The position numbers and the translations under genes were made by a program. A stretch of 64,000 nucleotides of DNA from Myxococcales bacterium (GTDB lineage: Bacteria > Myxococcota_A > Bradymonadia > UBA7976 > UBA1532), in contig JACKDN010000003.1 in assembly GCA_020633465.1 (NCBI GenBank), forward strand, positions 186,001 through 250,000, read 5' to 3'. Of this stretch, positions 46,171-56,700 are shown one piece after another; the first letter of the stretch is position 1, and each line of letters starts with the position of its first letter. The notes below the pieces were generated by a model that saw only the letters and a program-made list of their open reading frames with translations, ran no database searches and was not told where the DNA came from.

Positions 46171-47079
46171 ATGGTCACCTCCGTCGTCAACACCAGTCGA
46201 GTTGGGCAGCCGCTGCCGCGACCGGCTGAGGCCGCGTCGGCGCCCGAGCGCCCCGACCGCCCGGCCGGACGGGGGGCGGTGGACGCGGTGCACATCGGGC
46301 AGGGCGGCGCGACGCCGGCGCCGGCGGCCGTGGGCTTCGGCGTCGACCTCGGCTACACCCAGCGACGCGTCGCGACCGCCCGACCGGGCGACGCCGTCGT
46401 CACGCGTACGCGGGACGCGAGCGCCGGCCTGAGCCTCGACTTCGCCTTCGCGGTCAAGGCCCTGCCCCAGGGGCCCGACGGCGCGCCGGATCCGGACGCG
46501 CTGGTCAACGCCGAGCAGAAGGAAGCCCTGAGCGCCGCGCTGGACCGCCTGGTGCGCGAGGGCCGCGGGGGCGCCGCCGAGGCGGACTTCCAGCGGGCCG
46601 TCGACGCCCTGTTCGACGAGTACGGGCGCGACCTGGGCTTCGCCGACCACGAGCTGGCCGCGGCCCGCGGCCACCTCGTCGGCGCGGTCGACAGCTTCTT
46701 CGATCAGGTCGAGAGCATCCGCGGCGAGCCGCTGCTGCAGATCGAGGAGGTCTTCCCGCTGCCCCTCGCCGACGCGCTGGCCGAGCTGCGCGACCGCCTG
46801 TTGAGCCGGCGGCAGGACGTGCTCGAGGCCTCCGGCGATCTCGGCCGCGTGCTGGCCGAGCGCGTCGTCGAGGCGCGCGACGGCGGGCGCCCCGAGGCGC
46901 TGGCCGATCTCGGTCACTTCGTCGAGCGGCTGCAGGAGGCCGCGTCGGCGCGCTCGAGCCGCGCGCTGCGCGCCGACGCGAAGAACCGCCTGCTTCAGGA
47001 TCTCGCGCCCGCCTCGGCGCCCGATCCCACCGCCGTGGCGCAGGGCGCCGCCTTCCTCGCCCACCTCGCGGCCCGCTGA
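46171..47079 (+). CDS. Unknown protein behind a sigma-28-like promoter
   Basis: Protein of 302 residues not assigned to a family. It is disordered and Pro/Ala-rich in 1-60, then a beta-rich segment (AVGFGVDLGYTQRRVATARPGD, SAGLSLDFAFAVKAL), then an acidic helical domain (about 110-300) with the segments QRAVDALFDEYGRDLGF and FFDQVESIRGEPLLQIEEVFPL. No signal peptide or membrane helix. The arrangement of a beta-rich part plus helices and the motility-type promoter resembles motility-linked unknown proteins of Proteobacteria. ATG 46171 was chosen as the first after the promoter. Confidence 0.65.
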   Translation: MVTSVVNTSRVGQPLPRPAEAASAPERPDRPAGRGAVDAVHIGQGGATPAPAAVGFGVDLGYTQRRVATARPGDAVVTRTRDASAGLSLDFAFAVKALPQGPDGAPDPDALVNAEQKEALSAALDRLVREGRGGAAEADFQRAVDALFDEYGRDLGFADHELAAARGHLVGAVDSFFDQVESIRGEPLLQIEEVFPLPLADALAELRDRLLSRRQDVLEASGDLGRVLAERVVEARDGGRPEALADLGHFVERLQEAASARSSRALRADAKNRLLQDLAPASAPDPTAVAQGAAFLAHLAAR

Positions 47080-47165
47080 GCCGCGGCCCGCGCGTCTGCG
47101 CGACCCCTCGAAGCCACCGCGGTCACGGGCGCGCGCCGATCGTATCGGTCGGTGTGCGCTGGTTC

Positions 47166-47193
47166 TTGACATGCGGCGTTCACGATCTAAAGT
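47166..47193 (+). promoter_or_regulatory. Promoter of Gly-rich lipoprotein gene
   Basis: Perfect TTGACA (47166-47171), 16 nt, TAAAGT (47188-47193). Predicted start near 47200, giving a leader of about 128 nt that carries an inverted repeat and a GGGGAGG ribosome binding site. Confidence 0.55.
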
Positions 47194-47234
47194 GCGCTTT
47201 CATCGTGCCAGGCGGCTGGCGTCTTTGACTCGCT

Positions 47235-47260
47235 CGGCCGGTATTGATTAAAACCGGCCG
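47235..47260 (+). repeat. Inverted repeat in 5' leader
   Basis: CGGCCGGT (47235-47242) and ACCGGCCG (47253-47260), perfect 8-bp arms around an AT-rich 10-nt loop, ATTGATTAAA. It lies inside the predicted leader of the lipoprotein gene, so it could be an RNA hairpin or a dimeric repressor site. Confidence 0.7.
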
Positions 47261-47327
47261 CGTCCTGGTGAAGCCGGGCGGGATCGGCCTTCGGAGCCGA
47301 AGCAGACAACGGGGAGGATTCTCTTTC

Positions 47328-48005
47328 ATGAACGAGCTCAAGAAGCTTCTGGTGTGTGCGCTGGGCCTGACCGTGGCCTTCACCGTCGTCGCCTGTGACG
47401 TCGACGATGACGAGGAGACCTGCAACGAGGCCGGCATGTGCGGCGCGGGTGGCGGCGGCGGCGGCGCCGGCGGCATGGGCGGCGGCGCCGGCGGCATGGG
47501 CGGGGCCCCGATGGGCGCCGAGTACAAGTACGTCATCATCGTCGATGCCTCCGAAGAGGAGAACATGCAGGGCACGCCCGGCGCCGACATCTGCGGCGTG
47601 ATCGCGGAGTGCGACGGCGTCGAGACGACCGCCACGTCGGCCCAGATCACCGTCGGCCAGGGCCTGGTCTGCGACGGCAGCACCACCGAGGCGCCCTGCG
47701 AGAGCGGCACCAACCGCCAGAACGCGGACGCGGCCAAGGATCGCGGCGACAACTGCATGGGCAACTCGAGCCCCAGCGACTACGCGTCGCTCGGCCTGTC
47801 GGGCGAGATCGCCCTCGGCTTCGACACCGACCTGCAGGGCTGCAGCGTGACGATCGCCGAGGCGACCGGCAACGACACCGAGGGCTACGACGTGTACGTC
47901 TGCCAGACCCCGGTGCTGGACGCGGCCACCTGCATCGGCGGCGCCGTGCTGCAGTCGGCCGACATGGGCGGCTCGATCAGCGTGGCGGTGCCCGCCGCGC
48001 AGTGA
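47328..48005 (+). CDS. Secreted lipoprotein with Gly-rich linker and paired cysteines
   Basis: Lipoprotein of 225 residues. ATG 47328 has GGGGAGG upstream. Signal peptide with lipobox TVVAC (Cys about 23), then an acidic stretch (DVDDDEETC), a Gly/Met-rich linker of some 25 residues, and a domain with many cysteines (ADICGVIAECDGVET, LVCDGSTTEAPCESG, DNCMGNSS, LQGCSVTI, YDVYVCQTPVLDAATCIGG) likely disulfide-bonded at the cell surface. This domain is unassigned; similar Gly-linked lipoproteins are common in Myxococcota. It has its own promoter and terminator. Confidence 0.8.
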   Translation: MNELKKLLVCALGLTVAFTVVACDVDDDEETCNEAGMCGAGGGGGGAGGMGGGAGGMGGAPMGAEYKYVIIVDASEEENMQGTPGADICGVIAECDGVETTATSAQITVGQGLVCDGSTTEAPCESGTNRQNADAAKDRGDNCMGNSSPSDYASLGLSGEIALGFDTDLQGCSVTIAEATGNDTEGYDVYVCQTPVLDAATCIGGAVLQSADMGGSISVAVPAAQ

Positions 48006-48036
48006 TGCGCGCTGCACGCGTCGCCTGACGCGAGAA

Positions 48037-48066
48037 AGGGGGCGCCTTCGGGCGCCCCTTTTTTTT
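48037..48066 (+). terminator. Rho-independent terminator with UUCG loop
   Basis: Stem GGGGCGCC/GGCGCCCC (48039-48046 and 48051-48058) with a C-UUCG-G tetraloop, followed by eight Ts. Ends the lipoprotein transcript. Confidence 0.9.
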
Positions 48067-48162
48067 GGCCCGGCTTTCCGCTTTGATCCCCCGGGGGGGT
48101 CGCCGCCGCGCGCGTCGGCTCGCCGCGCGGTCCCCGGGTGGCCCCGCGCCCAGAGGAGCACG

Positions 48163-50070
48163 ATGGCCGACGAGCGCACGCCCGCTGCCCCCACCGGCGG
48201 CGGCGCCGACATCATGCGGATGTTCGAGGGCCCCGGCGAGGAGGCCCTCGAGCAGGACCAGCGGCTGCTGGTGGCGGCGACGCGCAACGCCTTCCGCGAG
48301 CTCGAGAAGCTCGTGAAGAACATCGGGCTGTACGGCGCGGCCCACAAGAGCATCGACCGCTTCCGCGAGCGCCTGTTCGTCGCGCTGACCGAGGTGCTGG
48401 AGCTCGCGCCCGAGGTCGAGGTGGTGCTCGGCCCCTACGAGTTCACCCTGTTCGACCAGGTGATCTACGAGAACCCGAACGTCGAGCGGAACTTCATCTA
48501 CAAGTTCTACATGGACGGCATCCGCCGCATCACGTTCTCGGCGGGGCTGACCTACGAAGAGATCAACGACTTCGTCGACGTGCTGCTGACCGACTGGGAC
48601 GATCCCAGCCTGTTCGAGGACGACGCGGTGACCATGCTGTGGGGCAAGGAGCTGCCCCACGTGCACTACGTGGTCATCGACAGCTTCGCCGACGACACGG
48701 CCGAGGACGAGCAGCACGCGTACACGGTCGAGGGCGTCATCGAGCGCGTGCGCACCGGCGCCGACAGCGAGGCCCTGCAGGCCCAGTCCACCGGCGGCGG
48801 CGCCGGGGGCGGCCGCCGCTCGCGCCGCTCGATCGGGCAGATCGCGCCGGTGGTGCGCCTCAGCGAGGTCGACCTCGATCGCTTCGAAGAGGCCCCCTTC
48901 GCGATGGACGAGGCCGAGTTCCTCACGCTGAAGTCGGTCATCCACACGACGGATCGCGAGACGCTCGAGAAGTTCATCGAGATCCTCTTCAAGGTGAACC
49001 TGGCCGAGGCCGTGTCGACGGCCGACCGGCAGGGGCGGATCGTCAACCTGTTCGACCGCATCGCGGATCTGCTGCTCAGCCAGGGGCGCATCGGTGATCT
49101 CGAGCGCCTGCTGCGCAAGGTGCGCCGCCTGACCGGCCCGGGCGGCACGGTCATCGAAGAGAACCTGGCCGCCATCGAGCGCATCTTCGATCACTGGACC
49201 CACGCCGAGTTCGTCGATCGCGTCATGCAGGGCCTGTCGGATCCCGAGTTCCCCTACACCGCGTCGGCGCTGGCCATCGCCGGGCTGCTGAACGCGGGGG
49301 CGGTGCCCCACCTGGCCATGGCGGCCGGGCACGTGACGATCCCCGAGCGGCGGCAGGCCCTGTTCGACCTGGTCGGGCGCCGCCTGGCCGGGCAGGAGCG
49401 CGCCGTGGCGCAGCTGCTGCGCACGGTCGAGGCGGCGCACGCCCACGATCTGGTGCGCATCCTGCGGCCGGTGTGCGTGGGCGACGATCTGACGGCCGCG
49501 GTGCGCTACGCGATGGGCAGCCCGCACGAGGCCGTGCGCCTCGAGGGGCTGTCGCTGATGCCCCACGACGAGGCGCCCCGGCACCTCGACCTGCTGTACA
49601 AGGCGCTGAAGGATCCCGGGCGCACGGTGCGCGGCAAGGCGCTGCACCTGTTGACCCGCGTGGGGGGCCCGGACGTGCACGCGCACATCATGGGCTGCAT
49701 CCGCGAGCGCGAGTTCGGCAGCTACACCCTCGACGAGAAGCGCCGGTACTTCGCCGCCGCGGCGCTGACCGGCGACGCGCGGGCCTTCTTCCTCGAGACC
49801 TTCCATCAGGGGGGCCTGTTCGGGAAGGGCAACGACGCGGTGCGCCACTGCGCCGCCGTCGCGCTGGGCATCCGCCTGCACCGCGACGCGGTGCCGCTGT
49901 TCGAGAAGGAGATCAAGCGCCGGCTGAAGCACGAGCTGGTCGCCGACGCCTGCGCGTGGGCCTTGCAGCACATGAGCTGCGACCGCGAGGAGCGCACCCG
50001 GCAGCTGTACGACATCTTCTTCCAGGGCGAGCTGCGCTTCGCCCCGCCCGACCACGTGGGGACGCCATGA
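48163..50070 (+). CDS. HEAT-repeat-like protein with unassigned N-terminal domain
   Basis: Protein of 635 residues. Residues 44-144 form an unassigned domain (LEKLVKNIGLYGAAHKSIDRF..., EVVLGPYEFTLFDQVIYENPN, YMDGIRRITFSAGLT) that appears homologous to the N-terminus of the next protein. A linker with Gly/Arg follows. The C-terminal 350 residues are alpha-alpha hairpins of HEAT or PBS type (LSLMPHDEAPRHLDLLYKALKDP, GKALHLLTRVGG, AAVALGIRLHRDAV). Start ATG is 9 nt after AGAGGAG. Its stop overlaps the start of the next gene (ATGA), so their products are made in step and likely interact. Confidence 0.75.
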   Translation: MADERTPAAPTGGGADIMRMFEGPGEEALEQDQRLLVAATRNAFRELEKLVKNIGLYGAAHKSIDRFRERLFVALTEVLELAPEVEVVLGPYEFTLFDQVIYENPNVERNFIYKFYMDGIRRITFSAGLTYEEINDFVDVLLTDWDDPSLFEDDAVTMLWGKELPHVHYVVIDSFADDTAEDEQHAYTVEGVIERVRTGADSEALQAQSTGGGAGGGRRSRRSIGQIAPVVRLSEVDLDRFEEAPFAMDEAEFLTLKSVIHTTDRETLEKFIEILFKVNLAEAVSTADRQGRIVNLFDRIADLLLSQGRIGDLERLLRKVRRLTGPGGTVIEENLAAIERIFDHWTHAEFVDRVMQGLSDPEFPYTASALAIAGLLNAGAVPHLAMAAGHVTIPERRQALFDLVGRRLAGQERAVAQLLRTVEAAHAHDLVRILRPVCVGDDLTAAVRYAMGSPHEAVRLEGLSLMPHDEAPRHLDLLYKALKDPGRTVRGKALHLLTRVGGPDVHAHIMGCIREREFGSYTLDEKRRYFAAAALTGDARAFFLETFHQGGLFGKGNDAVRHCAAVALGIRLHRDAVPLFEKEIKRRLKHELVADACAWALQHMSCDREERTRQLYDIFFQGELRFAPPDHVGTP

Positions 50071-51560
50071 GCGAGCTGCAGGGCCTCGGCAGCGCCCTCG
50101 ACTTCCTCAGCGGCCTCGACGCGGGGCAGGACGAGCGCTTCGAGCAGCTGGGCCGCAACGTGGTGAACCACCTGTTCGTGCTGCTGCGCTCGGCGGGCAT
50201 GTACGACCTGCAGAACGACGCGATGGAGCGCCCGTTCAAGCAGATGGCCGCCACCGCCAACGAGCTGCTCGCGCTGTTCAACGAGGAGGTCTCGCTCACG
50301 CTGGTCGACGGCAACTTCTTCGTCAACCGGCGCCTGGTGAAGCTCGACTTCAGCACCTTCCAGAACGTGCGCTACCTGCGCCGCATCTTCGACTACCTGG
50401 GCATCAACGAGATCCTCTTCACCGAGCAGCTCGACCGCGATCTCCTGACCCGCTTCGTGCGCGCCTTCCTCGAGGTGGTGCAGACCAAGCAGGGCAGCAT
50501 CCGCGACTACCCGCTGACCGGGCTGCGGCTGCGGTGGCTGGAGGCGGGCGAGTTCGACGAGCTGCGGCACGACGACGATCCGCGCCGCCACATCATCACG
50601 GTCTACGCCTCGGGCTTGTTGATGCTGCGCCAGTTCGTCAACGACCTGCGCAAGGGGCGGTCGCCGCGCCACGCCAAGGTCAAGCGGCTGTGCCTCGAGC
50701 TGATCGACATGGAGCCGCGCTACCACAACATGCTGTTGGCGCTGGTGCACCTCGAGACCTACAAGGGCAACCTGTTCTGCCACATGCTGAACACGGCGGT
50801 GCTGGCCATCGCCTTCGGGCAGCGCCTGGGGCTGCGCCGCGATCAGCTGACCGATCTGGGCATGGCGGCCTTCCACCACGATCTGGGCTGGGCCCTGATG
50901 GGCACGCTCGACGGCGAGCAGGGCGACGACGTCGCGCTGACGATGGAGGGCATCAACTACATCCGCGACGATCGCGACACCGAGATGGATCGGATGCGGG
51001 TGAAGGTGGCGCGCAGCCTGGTGCGGCTCGGCGGCTTCAACGAGCTGGTCATCAACCGGCTGATCGTCGCCTACGAGTGCCAGATCCCCGAGGACGCGCC
51101 GGCCAAGGGCCTGTACTACGGCGAGATCGACGCCTCGTTCATGACCCACGTCGTGCGCATGGCGTCGGCCTACGACGAGTTCACGACGCCGCGCAAGGGC
51201 CAGCCCGCGCTGCTGCCCGACCAGGCCATGAAGCGCATCCTCGACGACGGCGGGAAGACCTACGATGTCTTCCTGGCCAAGCTGTTCGCCAACAGCATCG
51301 GCGCCTACCCGGTGGGCACGATGGTCGAGCTCGACACGACCGAGATCGGGCTGGTGGTGAACCTGCCGCTGAACCCGATCAACTTCCACCGCCCGCAGGT
51401 GAAGCTGCTGATCGACCGCATGGGGCGCCCGCTCGAGGACGGGCCCATCGTCGACCTCGACGAGACCGTGCGCGGGGGCAGCAAGTTCGTGCGCACCATC
51501 GAGCGCACCCTCGACAGCCGCGAGTACGGCGTCAGCATCACCCGCTTCTTCTTCGGCTGA
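50067..51560 (+). CDS. Degenerate HD-GYP protein
   Basis: Protein of 497 residues. Residues 30-135 resemble the N-terminal domain of the preceding protein. The HD-GYP-like part (about 210-400) keeps His239 (NLFCHMLNTAV) and the HD pair at 271-272 (AAFHHDLGWAL), and the family helix RMASAYDEFTTPRKGQPA, but the HHExxDGxGYP loop is missing (AYECQIPEDAPAKGLYY), so phosphodiesterase activity on c-di-GMP is uncertain. The C-terminal 90 residues (PVGTMVELDTTEIGLVV...) form the extra beta-domain found in some HD-GYP proteins. Coupled by ATGA overlap to the HEAT gene. Confidence 0.8.
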   Translation: MSELQGLGSALDFLSGLDAGQDERFEQLGRNVVNHLFVLLRSAGMYDLQNDAMERPFKQMAATANELLALFNEEVSLTLVDGNFFVNRRLVKLDFSTFQNVRYLRRIFDYLGINEILFTEQLDRDLLTRFVRAFLEVVQTKQGSIRDYPLTGLRLRWLEAGEFDELRHDDDPRRHIITVYASGLLMLRQFVNDLRKGRSPRHAKVKRLCLELIDMEPRYHNMLLALVHLETYKGNLFCHMLNTAVLAIAFGQRLGLRRDQLTDLGMAAFHHDLGWALMGTLDGEQGDDVALTMEGINYIRDDRDTEMDRMRVKVARSLVRLGGFNELVINRLIVAYECQIPEDAPAKGLYYGEIDASFMTHVVRMASAYDEFTTPRKGQPALLPDQAMKRILDDGGKTYDVFLAKLFANSIGAYPVGTMVELDTTEIGLVVNLPLNPINFHRPQVKLLIDRMGRPLEDGPIVDLDETVRGGSKFVRTIERTLDSREYGVSITRFFFG

Positions 51561-51584
51561 TGCCCGCCGCGGCGGGAAAAACCT

Positions 51585-51612
51585 TTGGCGCCGCGCGCGG
51601 CGGCGCTAGCAT
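51585..51612 (+). promoter_or_regulatory. Candidate promoter upstream of 51658 gene
   Basis: TTGGCG (51585-51590), 16 nt, TAGCAT (51607-51612), predicted start near 51620, 38 nt before the ATG. The -10 is of the TAGNNT type seen elsewhere in the window. Confidence 0.4.
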
Positions 51613-51657
51613 GGCCGCGATCGGGCCTTCGGGGCCCGGCAGAGCAGGAGCGCATCG

Positions 51658-52633
51658 ATGCAGCACGCGGCGCTGGCCGATCGATTCAACGCAGCCAGCC
51701 GTGGCCTCGAGGCCAAGGGGCACCGGGTGGTGGTCCGGCGCGCCCGCGCGCTGCTCGAGGCCGGCGACGCCGCGGGGGCCATCGACTTCCTCGAGGACGC
51801 GGGCAGCCGCATGGTGGACGCGGAGCTCGAGGGGCTGGCCGACGCCCTGCGCGCCTGGCAGCGCGAAGGGGGCGACGCGCGCGCGCTGGTGACCGTGCCG
51901 GCGTGGGTCGAGGGGGTGGCGCACGAGCAGCGGCTGGGGCGCTTCCTGGCGCACGCCACCGCGAACGCCGATCTGGGCGCGCTGGCCGCGCGCCTGGCCG
52001 AGCAGCAGGCGGGCCTGGCGAGCGGCGCGCCCCTGCCGGCCGAGCCGCCGGCGCAGGTGGCGCCGGATCAGCTGCCGCCGCTGCCGGGCAAGGACGTCGA
52101 GCGCCCCGGCGCCGCGATCGCGAACATCTTCCCCGACGCGCGCCGACCCCGCGCCGCGGTCGAGGCGCCGAGCGACCTGACCGAGCGCCCGCTGGATCTG
52201 GACGGGACGCCCGCGGCGGAGGTCGCGCCCGCCGCCGTGTCCGCGCCGCCGCCGGCCGTGGCCGCGTCCGCGCCGCCGGCCATCGAGCCCTCCGCGCCGC
52301 CGCCAGCCATCGAGCCGTCGGCGCCGCCGGCGCCGATGGCCGGGCCCAGCCTGGCGTCGCTGGACGAGGCGACGGCGGATCCCTTCGGGGCGCCGGCCGC
52401 GCCGGCCGCCGAGCCGCCCCGGCCGCGCCGGCCGCCGAGCCGCCCCCGCCGCCGCGGCCCCGTCGGACGCGATCACGCGCACCGGTTTCGAGAACCTGCC
52501 CGAGCTGCACGCGCCGCCCTCGCTGCCCGAGCCCCCGAAGGAGGCGCCGAGCAAGAAGGGCGCGCTGTACGCGGTCATCGGGCTGGTGGTGGCCGCGGCG
52601 GCCGCGGCGGCCTGGTTCTTCCTCGGCAAGTGA
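51658..52633 (+). CDS. Membrane-anchored Pro/Ala-rich protein, frameshifted
   Basis: Protein of about 325 residues. The N-terminal 110 are helical (SRGLEAKGHRVVVRRARALLEAGDAAGAIDFLE), then a Pro/Ala linker with PAIEPSAPP repeats, then the C-terminus PKEAPSKKGALYAVIGLVV, an 18-residue hydrophobic anchor, and FFLGK-stop. To join these the frame must shift twice between about 52.41 and 52.46 kb. A 22-bp direct repeat there has copies 26 bp apart, one base short of 27, direct support for a lost base. If so the protein is tail-anchored with the N-terminus in the cytoplasm. It follows the HD-GYP-like gene. Confidence 0.7.
52399..52446 (+). repeat. 22-bp direct repeat with 26-bp period
   Basis: Copies at 52399-52420 and 52425-52446, starting GCGCCGGCCGCCGAGCCGCC. 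The spacing of 26 is out of frame with codons; 27 would give a clean in-frame repeat. Located at the frame break of the surrounding gene. Confidence 0.85.
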
Positions 52634-52651
52634 GCCGCGTCGGGCCCGGCG

Positions 52652-53005
52652 TCAGCCGAGGATGCGGTTGAGGTCGGCCTCGAGGCCCGCCGGCCGGGCG
52701 GCGCCGCCGACCGCCGCGAGGTAGCAGCTCGACGGCCCGACGTCCAACGGCCACACCTGCAGCGCGGCGCCCCGCGTGACGAGCCCCAGCAGCCCGTCGT
52801 GCGGGGGCGGCGGCGCCTCCGCGGCGAGGGGCGCGATGGCCGCCAGCGCCTCGACGTCGGGTCCGCGCGACGTCCCCGCCAACAGCAGACCGTCCGCGTC
52901 GGCCAGCGCGAGGGCGTCGTGGGCGCCTCGCGAGGCCACCGCGTCCAGGTACAGCCCGGCCGCCTCGATCGGGTGGGTGCTTCGGTGCACTCGCCGCTCG
53001 TTCAT
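52652..53005 (-). CDS. Roadblock/LC7-like protein
   Basis: Protein of 117 residues whose order of elements matches the small roadblock fold: an initial helix (IEAAGLYLDAVASRG), a strand pair ALALADADGLLLAGTS, a helix of about 15 residues (DVEALAAIAPLAAE), and then strands GLVTRGAALQVWPLDVGPSSCYLAAVGG. Family assignment is by pattern; no clear MglB-like C-terminal tail. If correct it is a second roadblock protein in this window, near the HD-GYP-like gene rather than near mglA. It could partner an unlinked small GTPase. Confidence 0.5.
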   Translation of the reverse strand: MNERRVHRSTHPIEAAGLYLDAVASRGAHDALALADADGLLLAGTSRGPDVEALAAIAPLAAEAPPPPHDGLLGLVTRGAALQVWPLDVGPSSCYLAAVGGAARPAGLEADLNRILG

Positions 53006-53085
53006 GGATTCCCCCCTGTCACCAGCGTGCGGGGTTCATGATGTAGGCAAGTGTGCGCAAGCGCAAAAAAAGGCCGCGCGTCGAC

Positions 53086-53346
53086 CTACTCGAAGGCGTC
53101 GAGCGGGATCGCCTCGTCGACCAGCAGGTTGGGGATGTCGTCGTTCACGGCGTAGAGCACCTTGCCGTCCGCCCGCACGAGGCCGCTGTCGAGGGGCGTC
53201 GTCACCGGCTTGCCGGCCCGGTTCAGCGCCTTCCCCTCGGCGATGGCCGCGTTGATCTTCTCGACGAGCGCGGTGCTGGCGGGCGCCAGCTTCTCGCGCG
53301 ACTCGGGGCACACCAGCAGGTCGAGCAGGGTGCTGTCGAGGGCCAT
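53086..53346 (-). CDS. Trm112-family protein
   Basis: Small protein of 86 residues of the Trm112/YcaR type: LDLLVCPESREKL, a helical insert (TALVEKINAAIAEGKALN), then YAVNDDIPNLLVDEAIPLD, the conserved C-terminal strand. Family members support methyltransferases or lipid A enzymes; the CxxC of zinc-binding members is reduced to a single Cys followed by PES, so zinc binding is doubtful. AGGTGATCC upstream of ATG can serve as a weak ribosome binding site. Divergent from ftsK across 135 bp. Confidence 0.8.
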   Translation of the reverse strand: MALDSTLLDLLVCPESREKLAPASTALVEKINAAIAEGKALNRAGKPVTTPLDSGLVRADGKVLYAVNDDIPNLLVDEAIPLDAFE

Positions 53347-53426
53347 GGATCACCTCCGTCTGCGTTCGCCGCAGGATGCGGGCCCGCGGGCATCGGCGCA
53401 AGGGGGCCGCTGCGTGGACGCAAGGG

Positions 53427-53454
53427 TTGAATCTGTCCCACATCCCCATACAAT
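53427..53454 (+). promoter_or_regulatory. Candidate ftsK promoter
   Basis: TTGAAT (53427-53432), 16 nt, TACAAT (53449-53454): one of the closest matches to the sigma-70 consensus in the window. Predicted start near 53461, 21 nt before the ATG. Confidence 0.6.
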
Positions 53455-53481
53455 GGGCGAAAAGGGTGACATGGGGGTTCC

Positions 53482-56457
<2,976 letters not shown>

Positions 56458-56514
56458 GCGGCGGCGGGCGCGGGCCTTCGGGCCCGCACCCCATTGAGAG
56501 AGGGGCCCCAAAAG

Positions 56515-56548
56515 AAAAAGCCCCGAGGCGTGAACCTCGGGGCTTTTT
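56515..56548. terminator. Symmetric bidirectional terminator
   Basis: Perfect 14-bp stem, AAAAAGCCCCGAGG (56515-56528) with CCTCGGGGCTTTTT (56535-56548), and a 6-nt loop. It ends in five Ts on both strands, so it can stop ftsK transcription rightwards and tRNA-Asp transcription leftwards. Confidence 0.93.
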
Positions 56549-56565
56549 GATGTCCAGAACGAGTC

Positions 56566-56642
56566 TGGCGGAGCGGACGGGACTTGAACCCGCGGCCTCT
56601 GGCTTGACAGGCCAGCGTTCTAACCGACTGAACTACCGCTCC
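56566..56642 (-). tRNA. tRNA-Asp(GTC)
   Basis: Minus-strand cloverleaf: acceptor GGAGCGG/CCGCTCC, anticodon loop CTGTCAA giving GTC, T-loop GTTCAAGTC, discriminator G, and an encoded CCA (56568-56566). It is the only tRNA in the window with CCA in the gene. Confidence 0.97.
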
Positions 56643-56663
56643 AGACGGCTTCAGTGAGGCGGG

Positions 56664-56692
56664 AGACTACAGACGCTCCCCGGCGAGGTCAA
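56664..56692 (-). promoter_or_regulatory. tRNA-Asp promoter
   Basis: Minus strand TTGACC (56692-56687), 17 nt, TAGTCT (56669-56664), then 21 nt to the tRNA. Ideal spacing and a strong -35; it anchors the TAGNCT form of the -10 element in this genome. Confidence 0.7.
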
Positions 56693-56700
56693 CAGCAAAA

